A DNA stretch of 17,396 nucleotides from Thermoleophilaceae bacterium (GCA_013695885.1 JACCZP010000223.1:1-17396); one strand, 5' to 3'. Counted from the stretch's first letter, positions 6,932 to 14,264 are shown. The notes: generated by a model not told the origin, from the sequence alone. Made by a program: numbers and translations.

Positions 6932-7936
6932 ATGCCCGATCGAGCCGAGCTGATCGACCCCGCAGCCGGAGACGTCCAGGCGCGGCGCCCGTCCACCCAC
7001 CTCTCGCTGTCGCGCGTCGGCGTCACCGGGGTGTCCAGGGTGATACGGCTGCGCCCAGGTGGCGGGACCGCGGAGCTGATCTCGGCCGACCTCGAGTGCT
7101 ACGTCGACCTGGGCCCGCGTCAGAAGGGCGTGCACATGTCGCGCTTCGGAGAGACCGTGGAGGAGGCCATCGACGCCGTCGTGCTCGAGGATTCGTTCCG
7201 CGCCGAGACGCTGGCCGCCCACGTCGCCGAGCACGTGCGCGAGCGCCAGGGCGCGCTGCGCGCCGAGGTACGTCTGAGCGCGCGCTACCCCGACGAGCGC
7301 CTCGCGCCGGCCTCCGGCTCCCGGACCCAGGAGATCCACGTCCTCCACGCCGACGCCGTGGCCGGTCCGAACGGGACCCGACGCGTGGTGGGAGTCGAGA
7401 CCCAGGGGATGACGGCCTGCCCCTGCGCCCAGGAGCTCGTGGCGGGACGCGCCCGCGAGCGCCTCGAGGCCGACGGCTTCTCGGAGGACGAGATCGAGCG
7501 CGTCCTGCGTCACGTGCCCGTCGCGACGCACAACCAGCGCGGCGTGGGCACCCTGTGGGTGGGAGCCGCCGGCGAGGGGCGCGACCCGATCGATGCCGAG
7601 ACCCTGCTCCACATCGTCGAGGAGTCGATGAGCTCGGAGACCTACGAGCTCATGAAGCGCTCCGACGAGGTCGAGGTGGTGGAGAAGGCGCACCGCCGCC
7701 CGCGCTTCGTCGAGGACTGCGTGCGCGAGATGGTGCGGATGGGCGTCGAGGCCTTCGGCTCGCTCGGAGACGACGCCTTCCTCATGGCCCGGCAGGTCAA
7801 CCTCGAGACCATCCACCGCCACGAGGTCGTGGCCGAGCGCTACGGGCTCCTCGGGGAGCTCGGGCGCGAGCTGGGCGCCGGCGATGCGGGCGCGGCGCGG
7901 CACCTCTCCATGCCGGAGTGGCTCGAGCGCGCTTGA
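6932..7936 (+). CDS. folE2: GTP cyclohydrolase IB (FolE2 family)
   Basis: 334 residues from ATG 6932, typical for the family. It converts GTP to 7,8-dihydroneopterin triphosphate, the first step of folate and related pterin synthesis, in the cytoplasm. The family hallmarks are visible: DVQARR near the N-terminus, LSRVGVTGV (26-34), GVHMSRFGE (67-74), the metal and active-site segment [10 protein letters not shown] (159-168, with Cys163 and Cys165), VATHNQRG (198-204) and the [10 protein letters not shown] block (237-246). FolE2 is unrelated to FolE in sequence and can use metals other than zinc. ATG 6917 in the same frame would add five residues, but it lies inside a -10-like TATGTT and lacks a Shine-Dalgarno, so 6932 is preferred. 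Convergent with pgsA, 24 bp apart. Confidence 0.93.
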   Translation: MPDRAELIDPAAGDVQARRPSTHLSLSRVGVTGVSRVIRLRPGGGTAELISADLECYVDLGPRQKGVHMSRFGETVEEAIDAVVLEDSFRAETLAAHVAEHVRERQGALRAEVRLSARYPDERLAPASGSRTQEIHVLHADAVAGPNGTRRVVGVETQGMTACPCAQELVAGRARERLEADGFSEDEIERVLRHVPVATHNQRGVGTLWVGAAGEGRDPIDAETLLHIVEESMSSETYELMKRSDEVEVVEKAHRRPRFVEDCVREMVRMGVEAFGSLGDDAFLMARQVNLETIHRHEVVAERYGLLGELGRELGAGDAGAARHLSMPEWLERA

Positions 7937-7960
7937 CGCAGGAGGGACGGTGGGCGCGCG

Positions 7961-8515
7961 CTACGTGACGGGCGCGCGGCCCTGCTCGATGCGGCGGCGG
8001 TAGGAGAGGAAGTAGTCGGCGCCGGACCAGACCGTGATGGCCACGCTGAGATAGAGGAGGCCCTCGACCCAGAGCGCGCCGGGGTCGGGCGCGAGGATGA
8101 GCGCGAGGACCGCGAGGACCTGCGACACGGTCTTCACCTTGCCGAGCGACGAGGCGGAGATGATCACGCCCTGCTGGCCGGCCGCTATCCGCAGCCCGCT
8201 GACCGCGAACTCCCGCGCGATGATGAGCGTGGCCACCCAGGCCGCCACCCGGTCGAGCGACACGAGCGACACGAGCGCGGCGGCGATGAGCAGCTTGTCG
8301 GCCACCGGGTCCATCACCTTCCCGAAGTTGGTGACCGTGCCGTGGGCGCGCGCGAAGTACCCGTCCAGGCCGTCGGTGGAGGCCGCCACCACGAACACCG
8401 TCGCCGCTGCGATCCACGCACCCGGGCGCTCGGTCATCAGCGCGTAGACCAGCACCGGCACGAGCAGGATGCGGACGACCGTGAGGCCGTTGGGGAGGTT
8501 CATGGCGTGGGGCAT
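7961..8515 (-). CDS. pgsA: CDP-diacylglycerol-glycerol-3-phosphate 3-phosphatidyltransferase (PgsA type)
   Basis: 184 residues, normal size. It begins MPHAMNLPNGLTVVRILLVP and carries the complete CDP-alcohol phosphotransferase motif: D48 followed by D51-G-Y-F-A-R56, then eight residues, G65, D69 and D73. Hydrophobic segments fit an integral membrane enzyme with about five to six spans. The reaction joins CDP-diacylglycerol and glycerol-3-phosphate to make phosphatidylglycerol phosphate, the precursor of PG and cardiolipin. Actinobacterial paralogues using inositol phosphate exist, so substrate is inferred from the NLPNxLTxxRI N-terminus. ATG 8515 starts 5 nt after the stop of the upstream membrane-protein gene, with GAGG overlapping that stop. 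ATG 8503 is an alternative. The frame's extension to 8683 overlaps the neighbour and is rejected. Confidence 0.9.
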   Translation of the reverse strand: MPHAMNLPNGLTVVRILLVPVLVYALMTERPGAWIAAATVFVVAASTDGLDGYFARAHGTVTNFGKVMDPVADKLLIAAALVSLVSLDRVAAWVATLIIAREFAVSGLRIAAGQQGVIISASSLGKVKTVSQVLAVLALILAPDPGALWVEGLLYLSVAITVWSGADYFLSYRRRIEQGRAPVT

Positions 8516-8520
8516 GCGCC

Positions 8521-8796
8521 TCAGGAGTATCCCCGCCGACGCAAGACCTCGACGCCTATGGACGACCCGAGGGGGCCGGTGACGAAGACCGTCGCCGCGA
8601 GCAGCGGCCAGGGAAGCGCGCCGCGACGGCACCCGGCGTAGACGGCCACGCACAACGCGATCCAGCCGAGGCCGTGGGTCCACCCGAGCACGGTTGTCGC
8701 GGTCTCGCCCAGGTGCCCGATGGCAACGACGAGCAGCGCCACGAAGACCGCCAGCTCGACGTGGGAGAAGATGCGCAGAGAGCGGAAGGAGAGCAC
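8521..8796 (-). CDS. Small integral membrane protein, DUF3817-like
   Basis: 91 residues from GTG 8796, with three hydrophobic segments (about 13-29, 41-56 and 62-80). The layout of an LRIFSHVE start, a central WTHGLGWI and a tail GSSIGVEVLRRRGY resembles the DUF3817 family, which has no assigned function. The match rests on pattern memory only. It lies directly upstream of pgsA with a 5-nt gap, so the two are surely co-transcribed; a role linked to membrane lipid is possible but unproven. A -10 box TACCCT ends 10 nt before the GTG. Confidence 0.75.
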   Translation of the reverse strand: MLSFRSLRIFSHVELAVFVALLVVAIGHLGETATTVLGWTHGLGWIALCVAVYAGCRRGALPWPLLAATVFVTGPLGSSIGVEVLRRRGYS

Positions 8797-8806
8797 CGCG
8801 CTCCCG

Positions 8807-8812
8807 AGGGTA
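8807..8812 (-). promoter_or_regulatory. Candidate -10 box for the DUF3817-like gene and pgsA
   Basis: TACCCT on the - strand ends 10 nt before GTG 8796, consistent with a leaderless or near-leaderless transcript. It lies in the divergent gap with the lipoprotein gene. Confidence 0.4.
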
Positions 8813-8880
8813 AGGGCGCGCGGAGGGCCGCCCGTCGTCGGGCCGGGCGGGGTAGGTCGACCTCGAGCCGCGCGGCCGGT

Positions 8881-8886
8881 TAACGT
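8881..8886 (+). promoter_or_regulatory. Candidate -10 box for the lipoprotein gene
   Basis: TAACGT would give a leader of about 60 nt before the TTG start at 8952, containing the AAGGAG Shine-Dalgarno. No clear -35 element. Confidence 0.35.
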
Positions 8887-8951
8887 CTCGCGCCGATCAA
8901 GTGAGCGAGCGCCCCCTCTCCGCTCGCAGAGCGCCGCCCAAGGAGCCCACG

Positions 8952-9911
8952 TTGCCGACCCGAATCGCCGCCATACCCCGCACCCTCCTGCTGGCCGTCG
9001 TCGCCGTCCTGGCGATCGCCGCGGCCGGGTGCGGCCAGGAGGAGGACCCCGCCGCCCTGCTCCAGGCCGCCTTCGACACGCCGATCGAGAGCGCGACGAC
9101 CACGGTCACCGCGCGCGCCAACCTCCGGGGTTCCTCGCCCCAGACGGCGCAGCCGCTCGGCCTGCGCATCAGCGGGCCCTACAAGCGCAACGCGGAGAAC
9201 CAGCTCCCGAGCCTCGACTTCCAGGTCTCGGCCTCGCAGGGCCCCGGCGCCCTCAACGCACGCCTCGTCACCGTGCCCGACAACGCGTTCGTGGTCTTCC
9301 AGAACACCGCTTACGAGGTCGGCCGCCAGCGCGTGGCGCAGGGGCTCCGGCAGGGCCAGCAGCAGCGGAAGGTGACCCTCGCGGAGCTCGGCGTCAAGCC
9401 GGCCACCTGGGTGGTCGACCCGCAGATGCGCGGCGAGTCCGACGTAGCCGGGGAGGGCACGACCCAGGTATCCGGCCGGCTCGACCTGGCGCGGATGCTC
9501 CGCGACGTCAACCGCGTCCAGCAGGAGCAGGCGCGGCGCGGAATCTCCCCAGGGCCCCAGCAGGAGATCACCGAGCAGCAGATCGCCGAGGTCGTTCGCG
9601 CCGTCCAGCAGCCCACCATGGACGTGTTCGTGGCCGGCGACGACACCATCCGGCGCCTGGTGGTGAACGCCCCCTTCACCGTTCCCCCGCAGCAGCGTCA
9701 AGCGGGAATCGACGGCGGCACCGTCAACGTGACCACCGAGCTCGCGGATGTCGGCGGGGACCAGGAGGTCAAGCCGCCGCCGAACCCACGTCCGATCGAG
9801 GAGCTGCTCGCGCAGTTCGGGCTTGGCGGGGGCGGCGGACTGCCTCCGGGAGCCGGGGCGCCGCCGGGCGGCGGGGCACCCCGAGGCGGCGGAGCCCCGG
9901 GCGGGCGGTAG
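8952..9911 (+). CDS. Lipoprotein of unknown function
   Basis: 319 residues from TTG 8952. I prefer this start over GTG 8901 because AAGGAG sits 6 nt upstream and it yields a compact lipoprotein signal peptide: PTRIAAIPR, a hydrophobic core, then a lipobox AAGC with Cys27 as the lipidated residue. The mature protein (QEEDPAALLQAAFDTPIESATTTV onward) has alternating beta-like segments and a long Gln-rich middle with a charged helix (RMLRDVNRVQQEQARRG). The overall plan resembles lipid-carrier-like lipoproteins of Actinomycetota, but that is only suggestive. The last 30 residues are Gly/Pro-rich (GGGGGLPPGAGAPPGGG). It converges on tRNA-Thr(CGT), about 60 bp away. Confidence 0.8.
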   Translation: MPTRIAAIPRTLLLAVVAVLAIAAAGCGQEEDPAALLQAAFDTPIESATTTVTARANLRGSSPQTAQPLGLRISGPYKRNAENQLPSLDFQVSASQGPGALNARLVTVPDNAFVVFQNTAYEVGRQRVAQGLRQGQQQRKVTLAELGVKPATWVVDPQMRGESDVAGEGTTQVSGRLDLARMLRDVNRVQQEQARRGISPGPQQEITEQQIAEVVRAVQQPTMDVFVAGDDTIRRLVVNAPFTVPPQQRQAGIDGGTVNVTTELADVGGDQEVKPPPNPRPIEELLAQFGLGGGGGLPPGAGAPPGGGAPRGGGAPGGR

Positions 9912-9971
9912 GGGCCTGCCGCGGGTCCGCGCCCAGGCTCCGGCACGGCCCCGGCGCCGGGAGGGTCTCCA

Positions 9972-10045
9972 AGCCGACGGGGGGATTCGAACCCCCGACC
10001 CCCGCTTTACGAGAGCGGTGCTCTGGCCAGCTGAGCTACGTCGGC
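9972..10045 (-). tRNA. tRNA-Thr (anticodon CGT)
   Basis: 74 nt on the - strand. The acceptor GCCGACG pairs with CGTCGGC, the D arm contains TAGCTCAGCTGG, and the anticodon stem CCGCT/AGCGG closes the loop CTCGTAA, giving anticodon CGT (reads ACG). The T arm contains GGTTCGAATCC. Position 73 is T, as in tRNA-Thr(GGT) of this window, and CCA is not encoded. Its first 10 bases overlap the end of the kinase-like gene. Confidence 0.97.
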
Positions 10046-11046
10046 GGGCGAGCGCAGCTTAGTGCTCGCTGGATGCCGATGGCGCGGGCGAGCCAGCTCC
10101 GGCGGTGCGTCCGCGGGACCCGGACCGGGCCGACCACCCCTTCTGTGAACGGCTCCAGTACAACCGCGACCTGCTCTGGAGACGGACGCCGCGAGGGATC
10201 GTCCTGCACGCATGCGGCCACCACCTCCGCCATCGCCTCCGGTACGTCCCCGGGGAAACGGGAGGCCGTGAGAAGCTCACTCGGACGCGGTCCGCCGAAG
10301 CGTCCCTCCGTACGCCCCACCAGCGCTCGCCACATCGTCGTCCCCAGCAGCCAGACCCCGGCCGGCGTGCCCACCGTGCTGGTCTTCGAGTCGTGCTCGG
10401 GAATCGCCGCGCCCAGACCGGTGGTCCGATCGCCGAGGACCTGGATGCCGGCGACGTCGATGAGCTTGACGGCCGCCGACGGACCGTCGGGCGCTTGAGC
10501 GGGTCGCCCCTCACCCGCGGGCTCGAGCATCTGCACGGGCGCCCCGGGCGCGAAGAGGATGTTGTGGGGCTTCACGTCGAGGTGGACGAGCCCCTCTCCG
10601 GCGAGGTAGTGCAGGAGGCTCGACACCTGAAGGCCGACCGAGGCCACGAGCGGGTACGGCACAGGGCCGTCGCGCATGACCTGGCGCAGGCTCGGTCCCT
10701 CCAGATGCTCGAGCACGAGGTGGGGCGGGTTGCTGTCGAGGGAGGCGTCGTAGCCGCGCACCAGGACTGGATGGCTCAGCCGTTCGAGCAGCTCGGCCTC
10801 TCGCCGGAGCTTCTCGAACTTCGTCGCGACCCGGTCGGGGCGCAGGGTCTTGGCGATGACCGTGGTGCGCCGGCGCTCGTCCCACGCCAGGTAGACCTCG
10901 GTCTTGCGGCCCACCGCGATGCGCCGCACGACCCGGCGCTCGGAACCCAGCGCATCCCCCCGGCGAAGGTCCCAGCTATGGGCGGAGTCCGGTGATCGGC
11001 GGCGGAGTCCGGTGCCGAGCGTCGCGGGCTGCGTGGTGCCTGCCAT
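10036..11046 (-). CDS. Ser/Thr protein kinase-like protein with altered DFG and loop motifs
   Basis: 336 residues from ATG 11046; no transmembrane segment. The kinase fold spans about 38-300. Retained: VIAK (Lys66), a helix-C glutamate in RREAELL (Glu83), the catalytic loop HLDVKPHN (Asp157, Lys159, Asn162) and the C-lobe Arg in DDPSRRPS. Altered: the glycine-rich loop reads VGRKTEVY with one glycine, DFG is DVA (197-199), the APE site appears as IPE (215-217), and the DVW position of subdomain IX is GVW (Gly230). About 30 extra Pro/Gly/Ala-rich residues lie between the catalytic loop and DVA. Metal-binding Asp197 is present, so activity is possible but may be weak. The frame extends upstream to 11256 only by running past holB's end. 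The TAG stop lies inside tRNA-Thr. Confidence 0.85.
   Translation of the reverse strand: MAGTTQPATLGTGLRRRSPDSAHSWDLRRGDALGSERRVVRRIAVGRKTEVYLAWDERRRTTVIAKTLRPDRVATKFEKLRREAELLERLSHPVLVRGYDASLDSNPPHLVLEHLEGPSLRQVMRDGPVPYPLVASVGLQVSSLLHYLAGEGLVHLDVKPHNILFAPGAPVQMLEPAGEGRPAQAPDGPSAAVKLIDVAGIQVLGDRTTGLGAAIPEHDSKTSTVGTPAGVWLLGTTMWRALVGRTEGRFGGPRPSELLTASRFPGDVPEAMAEVVAACVQDDPSRRPSPEQVAVVLEPFTEGVVGPVRVPRTHRRSWLARAIGIQRALSCARPPT
10056..10061 (-). promoter_or_regulatory. Candidate -10 box of tRNA-Thr(CGT), inside the kinase-like gene
   Basis: TAAGCT on the - strand ends 10 nt before the tRNA 5' end, so RNA would begin about 3-4 nt upstream of mature tRNA. The box is part of the codons for the last residues of the kinase-like protein. 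Confidence 0.4.
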
Positions 11047-11052
11047 CACAGG

Positions 11053-11058
11053 AACGTA
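11053..11058 (-). promoter_or_regulatory. Candidate -10 box for the kinase-like gene, leaderless type
   Basis: TACGTT, preceded by TTGT, ends 6 nt before ATG 11046. Transcription would begin at or next to the ATG. No Shine-Dalgarno is visible. It lies in the 109-bp gap after holB, which is more AT-rich than its surroundings. Confidence 0.5.
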
Positions 11059-11155
11059 ACAAGCGTTCACGCCGTTCTCATCTTTTGTCGCTAACGCGTA
11101 AGGAACTCGGGCGCAGCGACACAAGCGGGATGGCCCGGCTCTGGTGGCAGTCGTC

Positions 11156-12307
11156 CTACCCGCGAGCGGACACGAGCCGCCCGAGCCGGAAGGAGAGGGC
11201 CGAGAGGGCCAGCTCCTCGTTGACGTTGAGCACGAGGGACCGGCGGACGTCCTCACATCGCTCGAGCGCCTCGCGTAGCCGCCGGGGGTCGCGTCCGGCG
11301 GCGCCGGCGAGGAGCTCGGGCCGGTCCACGGCGAGCACGGCGGCGTCCGCTCCGTCCGCCGCGCAGCCGAGGTCCCGCAGTAGAAGCGCGGCGAGCTCCA
11401 AGCCGAGCTCGAGCACCTCGGTGCGTGCCCGGCGGCCGTCGCGCTTGGCCGACTCCTCGAGCTCGCGCTCGATCGCGCGGCGCTCGCGGCCCTTGGGCTC
11501 GAGCTCGAGGCGCTTGGCGCCCCGTGCGGAGAGCTCGCCCTCGACCTCCGTCCTGCGCGCGTCGGCCAGGGCGAGCAGCGGGCGCCACGGCTCCTCGGAC
11601 GTGGCCGTCACCTCCTCGGGCGCGAGCGCGGCCTGCACGATCCGCTCGGCGTGACGGCGCAGGGCCTCTCCCGCCTCCGAGGCCAGCAGGCGCGCGCGGG
11701 AGGCGTCCCCGAGCGCGAGTCGCGCGCAGGCCACCGCCCGCCGGGACTCGATCCCCTCCTCCTCCAACGCCCGGGCGATGCGCTCCGCCGGGAGTGGATC
11801 GAACCGCACGAGCTGGCAGCGCGACACCACCGTTTCGATCACGCGGCCGAGCGCACCGGTGAGCAGGATCAGGTGCACGAACGACGCGGGCTCCTCGAGC
11901 GTCTTCAGCATGCGGTTGGCCACCTCGTCGTTCATGGTCTCGACGCGCTCGAGCACGAACACCCGCCGCAGTGCCTCGAACGGCGTGCGCGTGGCCGCGG
12001 AGACGACCGGACCGGCCACGTCGTCCACGCGCATGACGTGCGCCCCGCTCGGCCTGACCCAGGTGAGGTCGGGATGGGATCCGACGTTCACGCGACGCCT
12101 CACCGCGTCGGGATCGGGAGCCCCCTCGGCGAGGAGCTCCGCCGCGAGCGCACGCGCGGCGGTGCGCTTGCCGGTGCCCGAGGGGCCGTGGAACAGGTAC
12201 GCGTGGGAGGGTGCGCCCGAGGCCAGTCCGGCACCGAGCACGAGCCTCGCGTGCGGGTGCTGCTCGGTCCCCGCAAGGGCCGGGGCCTGGGCCGCCGGCG
12301 AGCTCAC
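11156..12307 (-). CDS. holB: DNA polymerase III delta-prime subunit
   Basis: 383 residues from GTG 12307. The AAA+ domain shows Walker A GPSGTGKRT (41-49), a Walker B region VFVLERVETMN (116-126), the clamp-loader hallmark NRMLKTLEEP (131-140) and the SRC arginine-finger motif (162-164). Delta-prime is part of the clamp loader that puts the beta sliding clamp on primed DNA. The C-terminal half is a helical, Glu/Arg-rich collar region. The four cysteines of the usual zinc module, expected shortly before the SHPDLTWV block (77-84), are absent. The GTG overlaps the tmk stop as GTGA, so the two genes are coupled. The upstream extension of the frame to 12661 lies within tmk and is a shadow. Confidence 0.9.
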   Translation of the reverse strand: MSSPAAQAPALAGTEQHPHARLVLGAGLASGAPSHAYLFHGPSGTGKRTAARALAAELLAEGAPDPDAVRRRVNVGSHPDLTWVRPSGAHVMRVDDVAGPVVSAATRTPFEALRRVFVLERVETMNDEVANRMLKTLEEPASFVHLILLTGALGRVIETVVSRCQLVRFDPLPAERIARALEEEGIESRRAVACARLALGDASRARLLASEAGEALRRHAERIVQAALAPEEVTATSEEPWRPLLALADARRTEVEGELSARGAKRLELEPKGRERRAIERELEESAKRDGRRARTEVLELGLELAALLLRDLGCAADGADAAVLAVDRPELLAGAAGRDPRRLREALERCEDVRRSLVLNVNEELALSALSFRLGRLVSARG

Positions 12308-12927
12308 GCAGGAGCCTTCGCGGACGCCGAGGCGATCGCCTCCTCGACGATCGACATGACCTCGGCGTGCACCACCTCGGCCGTGCGCTCGGCGTCGACG
12401 CGACGCCAGCGGGCGGGCTCGGCGGCGGCGAGGCGCTCGTAGGCCTCGAGCACCCGGCGCTGGAGCGCCACCCCCTCGTCCTCGAAGCGGTCGGAGACGC
12501 CGCTGCGCCCGGCCGCCGCGTTTGGCGGGAGCGCGAGCAGGAAGGTCAGGTCGGGCTCGAGGCCGGCGGTGGCGAATCGGCCCACGGCGCCCACGGCCTC
12601 GACGCCGAGTCCGCGGCCCGCTCCCTGGTAGGCCAGGGAGGAGTCGAGGAAGCGGTCGCACACCACCACGCGGCCGTCGGCCAGGGCAGGTGCGATGACA
12701 CGGTCCACGACCTCCGCCCGGGCGGTCGCGAAGAGCAGCGCCTCGGCCCGATCCCCGAGATCGGTGGACGGGTCCTTGAGGAGCGCACGTATGCGCTCCC
12801 CCACCGGCGTGCCGCCGGGCTCGCGGACGCGGACCGCGAGATCGCCCAGGGCGTCCGCCAGGAGCCCCGCCTGGGTGGTCTTGCCGGCGCGGTCGATTCC
12901 CTCGAAGGACACGAACAGACCGCTCAC
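12304..12927 (-). CDS. tmk: Thymidylate kinase
   Basis: 207 residues, typical length. It phosphorylates dTMP to dTDP for DNA synthesis. Motifs: P-loop FEGIDRAGKTTQ (8-19, Lys16), the REPGGTPVGERIR segment (35-47) that closes over the substrate, and CDRFLDSSLAYQG (90-102), where Asp91-Arg92 is the DR[YF] signature. GTG codons occur at 12930 and 12927. The second is preferred because a -10 box TAGCTT ends 7 nt before it, implying a leaderless start. The very long upstream frame to 13986 is antisense to the epimerase. tmk-holB is a common pairing, here with a 4-nt overlap. Confidence 0.94.
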   Translation of the reverse strand: MSGLFVSFEGIDRAGKTTQAGLLADALGDLAVRVREPGGTPVGERIRALLKDPSTDLGDRAEALLFATARAEVVDRVIAPALADGRVVVCDRFLDSSLAYQGAGRGLGVEAVGAVGRFATAGLEPDLTFLLALPPNAAAGRSGVSDRFEDEGVALQRRVLEAYERLAAAEPARWRRVDAERTAEVVHAEVMSIVEEAIASASAKAPA

Positions 12928-12934
12928 CACGGCG

Positions 12935-12940
12935 AAGCTA
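12935..12940 (-). promoter_or_regulatory. Candidate -10 box for tmk-holB, leaderless type
   Basis: TAGCTT on the - strand ends 7 nt before GTG 12927, placing the first transcribed base at the start codon. It lies 58 bp from the divergent epimerase -10 box. Confidence 0.5.
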
Positions 12941-12998
12941 CCACCGGCTCCCCCGGCTTCGGCTTCGCGTCGGGGACACCCCCGGCCGACCGCGCCGG

Positions 12999-13004
12999 TA
13001 CCAT
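12999..13004 (+). promoter_or_regulatory. Candidate -10 box for the epimerase gene
   Basis: TACCAT ends 10 nt before ATG 13015; no Shine-Dalgarno is visible between them. This suggests a very short or absent leader. Confidence 0.45.
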
Positions 13005-13014
13005 CGCGCGCCGC

Positions 13015-13941
13015 ATGCGCTGCCTCGTGACCGGCGGAGCCGGCTTCATCGGGTCGAACCTGGTCGACGCCCTCCTCGCGCGGGGCGACGAGGTGACCGT
13101 GGTGGACGACGTCTCCACCGGCCGGCGCGAGAACCTCGCCCTCGCCCGCACGGCCGGAGCGCGCCTCGTGGAGACCGACGTCCGCGACCGCGCGGCGCTC
13201 GCCGAGGCCTTCGACGCGGCCGGCCCCGAGGTCGTGTTCCACCTCGCCGCTCAGATCGACGTGCGCCGCTCCACCGCCGATCCCGCCTTCGACGCGGCGG
13301 TGAACGTCGGGGGGACGATCAACGTGCTCGACGTCGCCCAGGCGGTGGGCGCCCGGCGGGTGGTCAACACCTCCTCGGGAGGGGCGATCTACGGCGAGAG
13401 CCGGGTGATCCCGGCCCCCGAGGACCACCCGATCGCGCCGGAGGCTCCCTACGGCCAGTCCAAGTGGGCCGCGGAGGGCTACTGCGAGCTCTACGGTCGC
13501 CTGCACGGGCTCTCGACGGCCTCTCTGCGCTACGGCAACGTCTACGGCCCTCGGCAGGACCCCCTCGGCGAGGCGGGGGTGATCGCGATCTTCTGCAACC
13601 TCGTGCGCGAGGGCGGCACGGCGACGATCTTCGGCGACGGCCTCCAGACCCGTGACTACGTATACGTGGGAGACGTGGTCGCCGCGAACCTGGCCGCCGC
13701 GGACGTCGAGGCCACCGGCCCGTTCAACGTGGGCACCGGGATCGAGACGTCGGTGCTCGACCTCGTGCAGGCGCTTGGCGCCCTGGCCGGCGCGGCCCTG
13801 CCCGCCGAGCACGCACCGGAGCGCCCGGGCGAGGTGAAGCGGAGCGTCATCGACGCGGCCCGCGCCCGCGAGGCGCTCGGGTGGGAGCCGGGGGTGGGGC
13901 TGTCCGAGGGCTTGGAGCGGACGCTCGCGTCGATGGGCTGA
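13015..13941 (+). CDS. NAD-dependent nucleotide-sugar epimerase/dehydratase (GalE-like)
   Basis: 308 residues, an extended short-chain dehydrogenase. The N-terminal Rossmann motif GGAGFIGS (7-14) is followed by VVDDVSTGRREN, where Asp31 would bind the NAD ribose. FHLAAQIDVRRS (75-86), NTSSGGAIYG (118-127) and the catalytic Tyr146-x3-Lys150 (YGQSK) are all intact. The substrate half shows LRYGNVYGPRQ, IFGDGLQTRDYVYVGDV and FNVGTG. The closest class is UDP-glucose 4-epimerase-like, but related enzymes act on other nucleotide sugars, so the substrate is left open. The frame runs upstream to 12211 over tmk; ATG 13015 gives the canonical MRCLVTGGAG start. Divergent from tmk. It probably supplies sugars for envelope glycans. 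Confidence 0.9.
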   Translation: MRCLVTGGAGFIGSNLVDALLARGDEVTVVDDVSTGRRENLALARTAGARLVETDVRDRAALAEAFDAAGPEVVFHLAAQIDVRRSTADPAFDAAVNVGGTINVLDVAQAVGARRVVNTSSGGAIYGESRVIPAPEDHPIAPEAPYGQSKWAAEGYCELYGRLHGLSTASLRYGNVYGPRQDPLGEAGVIAIFCNLVREGGTATIFGDGLQTRDYVYVGDVVAANLAAADVEATGPFNVGTGIETSVLDLVQALGALAGAALPAEHAPERPGEVKRSVIDAARAREALGWEPGVGLSEGLERTLASMG

Positions 13942-14005
13942 CCTGTGGTTGCCGACGCCGCGCCGGTCGCGGCGCCGGAGCCGCAACCCGCGGCGACGCG
14001 GCGGT

Positions 14006-14011
14006 TAGCCT
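14006..14011 (+). promoter_or_regulatory. Candidate -10 box for the small membrane protein and TIR gene
   Basis: TAGCCT ends 9 nt before ATG 14021 in the 79-bp gap after the epimerase gene. No Shine-Dalgarno precedes that ATG, consistent with a leaderless transcript that would continue into the TIR-WD40 gene. Confidence 0.45.
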
Positions 14012-14020
14012 GGAACCGAC

Positions 14021-14218
14021 ATGACCGCCACGCTCGTGATCATCGTCGTCGTCGTCGCGCTCGTCCTGCTCCTGGCGGGCCTCGCGCTGGCCACCTGGTT
14101 CTTCGGCTGGGACACCGACCGCTTCATGGCTCCCCGCCGCGCCGCGGTCACCGAGGCCGGCGAGCGGACCGCGGACAAGGTCGAGGACTTTCGGGACTGG
14201 CTGCGACTGGGACGCTGA
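14021..14218 (+). CDS. Small single-pass membrane protein of unknown function
   Basis: 65 residues. One strongly hydrophobic segment (about 4-27, VIIVVVVALVLLLAGLAL) is followed by WFFGWDTDRF and a charged, probably helical tail (EAGERTADKVEDFRDWLRLG). No cleavage site is evident, so it is likely anchored with a short cytoplasmic tail. No family is recognised. It ends 46 bp before the TIR-WD40 gene on the same strand, so co-transcription is likely, but a functional link is only inferred from position. Confidence 0.7.
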   Translation: MTATLVIIVVVVALVLLLAGLALATWFFGWDTDRFMAPRRAAVTEAGERTADKVEDFRDWLRLGR

Positions 14219-14264
14219 TCCGGCGCGCACTCGCCCCGGAGGCACCCACCCGCAAGGAGCGGTC

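Noticed and set aside
6731..7903. Upstream continuation of the sigma factor frame to give a 778-residue protein
   Set aside because: The extension is antisense to the well-supported folE2 gene and has no sigma-like sequence; GTG 6730 with a Shine-Dalgarno gives a normal N-terminus.
12211..13014. Upstream continuation of the epimerase frame over tmk
   Set aside because: Antisense to tmk and lacking any domain; the Rossmann motif starts seven residues after ATG 13015.
12928..13986. Upstream continuation of the tmk frame to give a 560-residue protein
   Set aside because: It is the antisense shadow of the epimerase gene, produced by strong third-position GC bias; the thymidylate kinase P-loop begins just after GTG 12927.
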